Assembly: GCA_008534395.1 (NCBI GenBank) | Contig: SHMQ01000015.1 | Span: 1-56,588, forward strand | DNA: 56,588 nucleotides | DNA from: Candidatus Acidulodesulfobacterium acidiphilum | Lineage (GTDB): Bacteria; SZUA-79; Acidulodesulfobacterales; Acidulodesulfobacteraceae | Reading direction: 5' to 3' | Shown here: in pieces, positions 55,872 to 56,588 of the stretch | Numbering within the stretch: position 1 is the first letter of the stretch | How the letters are laid out: every line of letters begins with the position of its first letter | Notes under the pieces: generated by a model | Databases searched by the model: none | What the model was told of the DNA's origin: nothing | The model's input: only the letters and a program-made list of their open reading frames with translations | Translations under genes and position numbers: made by a program

Positions 55872-56002
55872 TGCACTTCTTCATTTATTTTTCGTTTCTA
55901 TTTAAGCTACTTGGTAATTTACGCTTTATGCCGATTTACGCAATATATCGATAAAGCGCATAACATTCTATTTATTTACTACATATTAAATATTCGACAA
56001 TA

Positions 56003-56031
56003 AATATACAATATTACCCCAGCTTTGTCAA
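56003..56031 (-). promoter_or_regulatory. sigma70 promoter of the manC operon
   Basis: On the minus strand a perfect TTGACA (56031-56026), a 17-bp spacer and TATATT (56008-56003) precede manC by about 265 bp. Transcription would begin near 55996 and include the small frame. The gene-free stretch 55872-56513 otherwise holds the composite repeat and a second promoter. Confidence 0.6.
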
Positions 56032-56073
56032 TAAAATTCATCCCCCAAAATTGCCGATAGAAAATTTTGAAAT

Positions 56074-56281
56074 AAAGGGGTCAGATTTATTTATTCCCTT
56101 ACTCCCGCCTGTAAAATAATGATGCCAGATTTATTTCACTCCGTCGGGCATAAAAGCTTCGCTTTTATAAACGCCCGCCTTCGTATCTTACTTCCGCCTG
56201 CTTTTGCGGGCAAACCGCTTTCGCCCTTACAAAACATACTTTGACTTCTTTTTAAAAATAAATAAATCAGACATCATTTTT
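56074..56281 (+). repeat. composite REP-like repeat at the right edge of the glycan locus
   Basis: It contains a full AAAGGGGTCAGATTTATT (56074-56095), a variant from 56122, the hairpin ATAAAAGCTTCGCTTTTAT, AAACGCCCGCCT, a second hairpin (GCCTGCTTTTGCGGGC) and an inverted variant AAATAAATCAGACATC. Segment 56127-56200 is a direct repeat of 22039-22112. Confidence 0.8.
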
Positions 56282-56477
56282 ACTTAAAAACGGTGATATA
56301 AAATAATTTATTTTTGCTTAACTACACAATAAGGATTATGCCATAATTGCATTATTTATTAGAAATTTAAATGAATGTTAGACACATTTAACTACCCTTC
56401 CCTCTTCCCTCTTCCCACCCTGTAAATATAATCCAGATAAATTAGTCAATAAGTTTCGATTATAATCTAAAACATTA

Positions 56478-56506
56478 TTGAATTTCATAAAATATTATAG
56501 TATAAT
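56478..56506 (+). promoter_or_regulatory. promoter of the rightmost ATPase gene
   Basis: TTGAAT (56478-56483), a 17-bp spacer and TATAAT (56501-56506) end 7 bp before the ATG at 56514, so the transcript would be leaderless or nearly so. Confidence 0.55.
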
Positions 56507-56513
56507 CGAAAGT

Positions 56514-56588
56514 ATGGAAAATGAAAATTTAGCACTTATTCAAAGAGATGTATATCTTAATTTTATTGAAAATTATATAGATAAACCT
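56514..56588 (+). CDS. start of an AAA-family ATPase gene (DUF4143 type), truncated by window end
   Basis: Twenty-five codons are visible: MENENLALIQRDVYLNFIEN then YIDKP. This resembles the N-terminus of AAA ATPases of the same broad group as those at 15.7 and 17 kb (compare RDIYL...I...IDKP just before the Walker A). The P-loop is outside the window, so the assignment is tentative. It has its own promoter and lies just right of the composite repeat, which again places an accessory ATPase next to this repeat family. Confidence 0.5.
   Translation, partial: MENENLALIQRDVYLNFIENYIDKP

Overview
The window is AT-rich DNA from a diderm (Gram-negative-type) bacterium. The evidence is an Omp85 outer-membrane assembly protein, a TamB-type AsmA-like protein, GDP-sugar pathways and an ABC-type O-polysaccharide exporter. 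I cannot name the organism. The Omp85 with many POTRA domains, the low GC and the gene style would fit a deltaproteobacterium-like lineage, but that is a guess. I see no rRNA, tRNA or CRISPR array.

Region 1 (1-12.6 kb) is housekeeping, all on the minus strand. A tightly packed probable operon reads aroB, xerC/D-like recombinase, a globin-coupled HD-GYP phosphodiesterase, an OmpR/PhoB-type response regulator, tamB, and an Omp85 gene that runs off the left edge. Upstream of it lies an rhlE-type DEAD-box helicase with its own promoter and a long leader.

Region 2 (12.7-22.3 kb) is an accessory island. It holds a large membrane protein, two DUF4143-type AAA ATPases plus the remnant of a third, and four toxin-antitoxin type pairs: RHH/PIN, HEPN/MNT, RelE/Phd and MazF/MazE. 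The genes are separated by a dispersed REP-like repeat (core GGGGTCAGATTTATTTATT), and several gene stop codons lie inside a repeat copy. Most cassettes have clear 17-bp-spaced sigma70-type promoters, several with palindromes or direct repeats that look like autoregulatory operators. A 57-58 bp promoter-bearing module occurs twice, at 12.9 and 22.2 kb.

Region 3 (22.3-55.9 kb) is a surface-glycan locus. The plus-strand left half encodes GT4, GT2 and GT9 glycosyltransferases and a Wzx-like flippase. The middle encodes Gmd and Rmd (GDP-D-rhamnose route), a UDP-sulfoquinovose-synthase-like enzyme, a broken methyltransferase, a polysaccharide deacetylase, a flippase-like membrane protein, polyprenyl-phosphate-type GT2 enzymes and a CapD-like dehydratase. 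The right half, mostly minus strand, encodes GT-C/YfhO-type membrane glycosyltransferases, methyltransferases, a 1283-residue triple-GT4 protein, Wzt, Wzm, another GT4, and ManC. ManC, Gmd, Rmd, Wzm, Wzt and several GT4 enzymes together resemble the logic of the Pseudomonas aeruginosa A-band D-rhamnan locus. Cytoplasmic chain synthesis followed by ABC export is therefore the best inference, with lipid-linked sugars from the GT2 enzymes feeding periplasmic GT-C enzymes.

Region 4 (55.9-56.6 kb) holds the promoter of the manC operon, a second copy of the composite REP-like repeat found at 22.0 kb, and the start of another AAA ATPase gene. The 34-kb glycan locus is thus bracketed by related direct repeats. 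I did not find a convincing wholly new system. The best leads are the repeat-bounded cassettes, the duplicated promoter module, the HEPN/MNT pair with an altered catalytic residue, the globin-HD-GYP sensor, and a sulfoquinovose enzyme inside a rhamnan-like locus.
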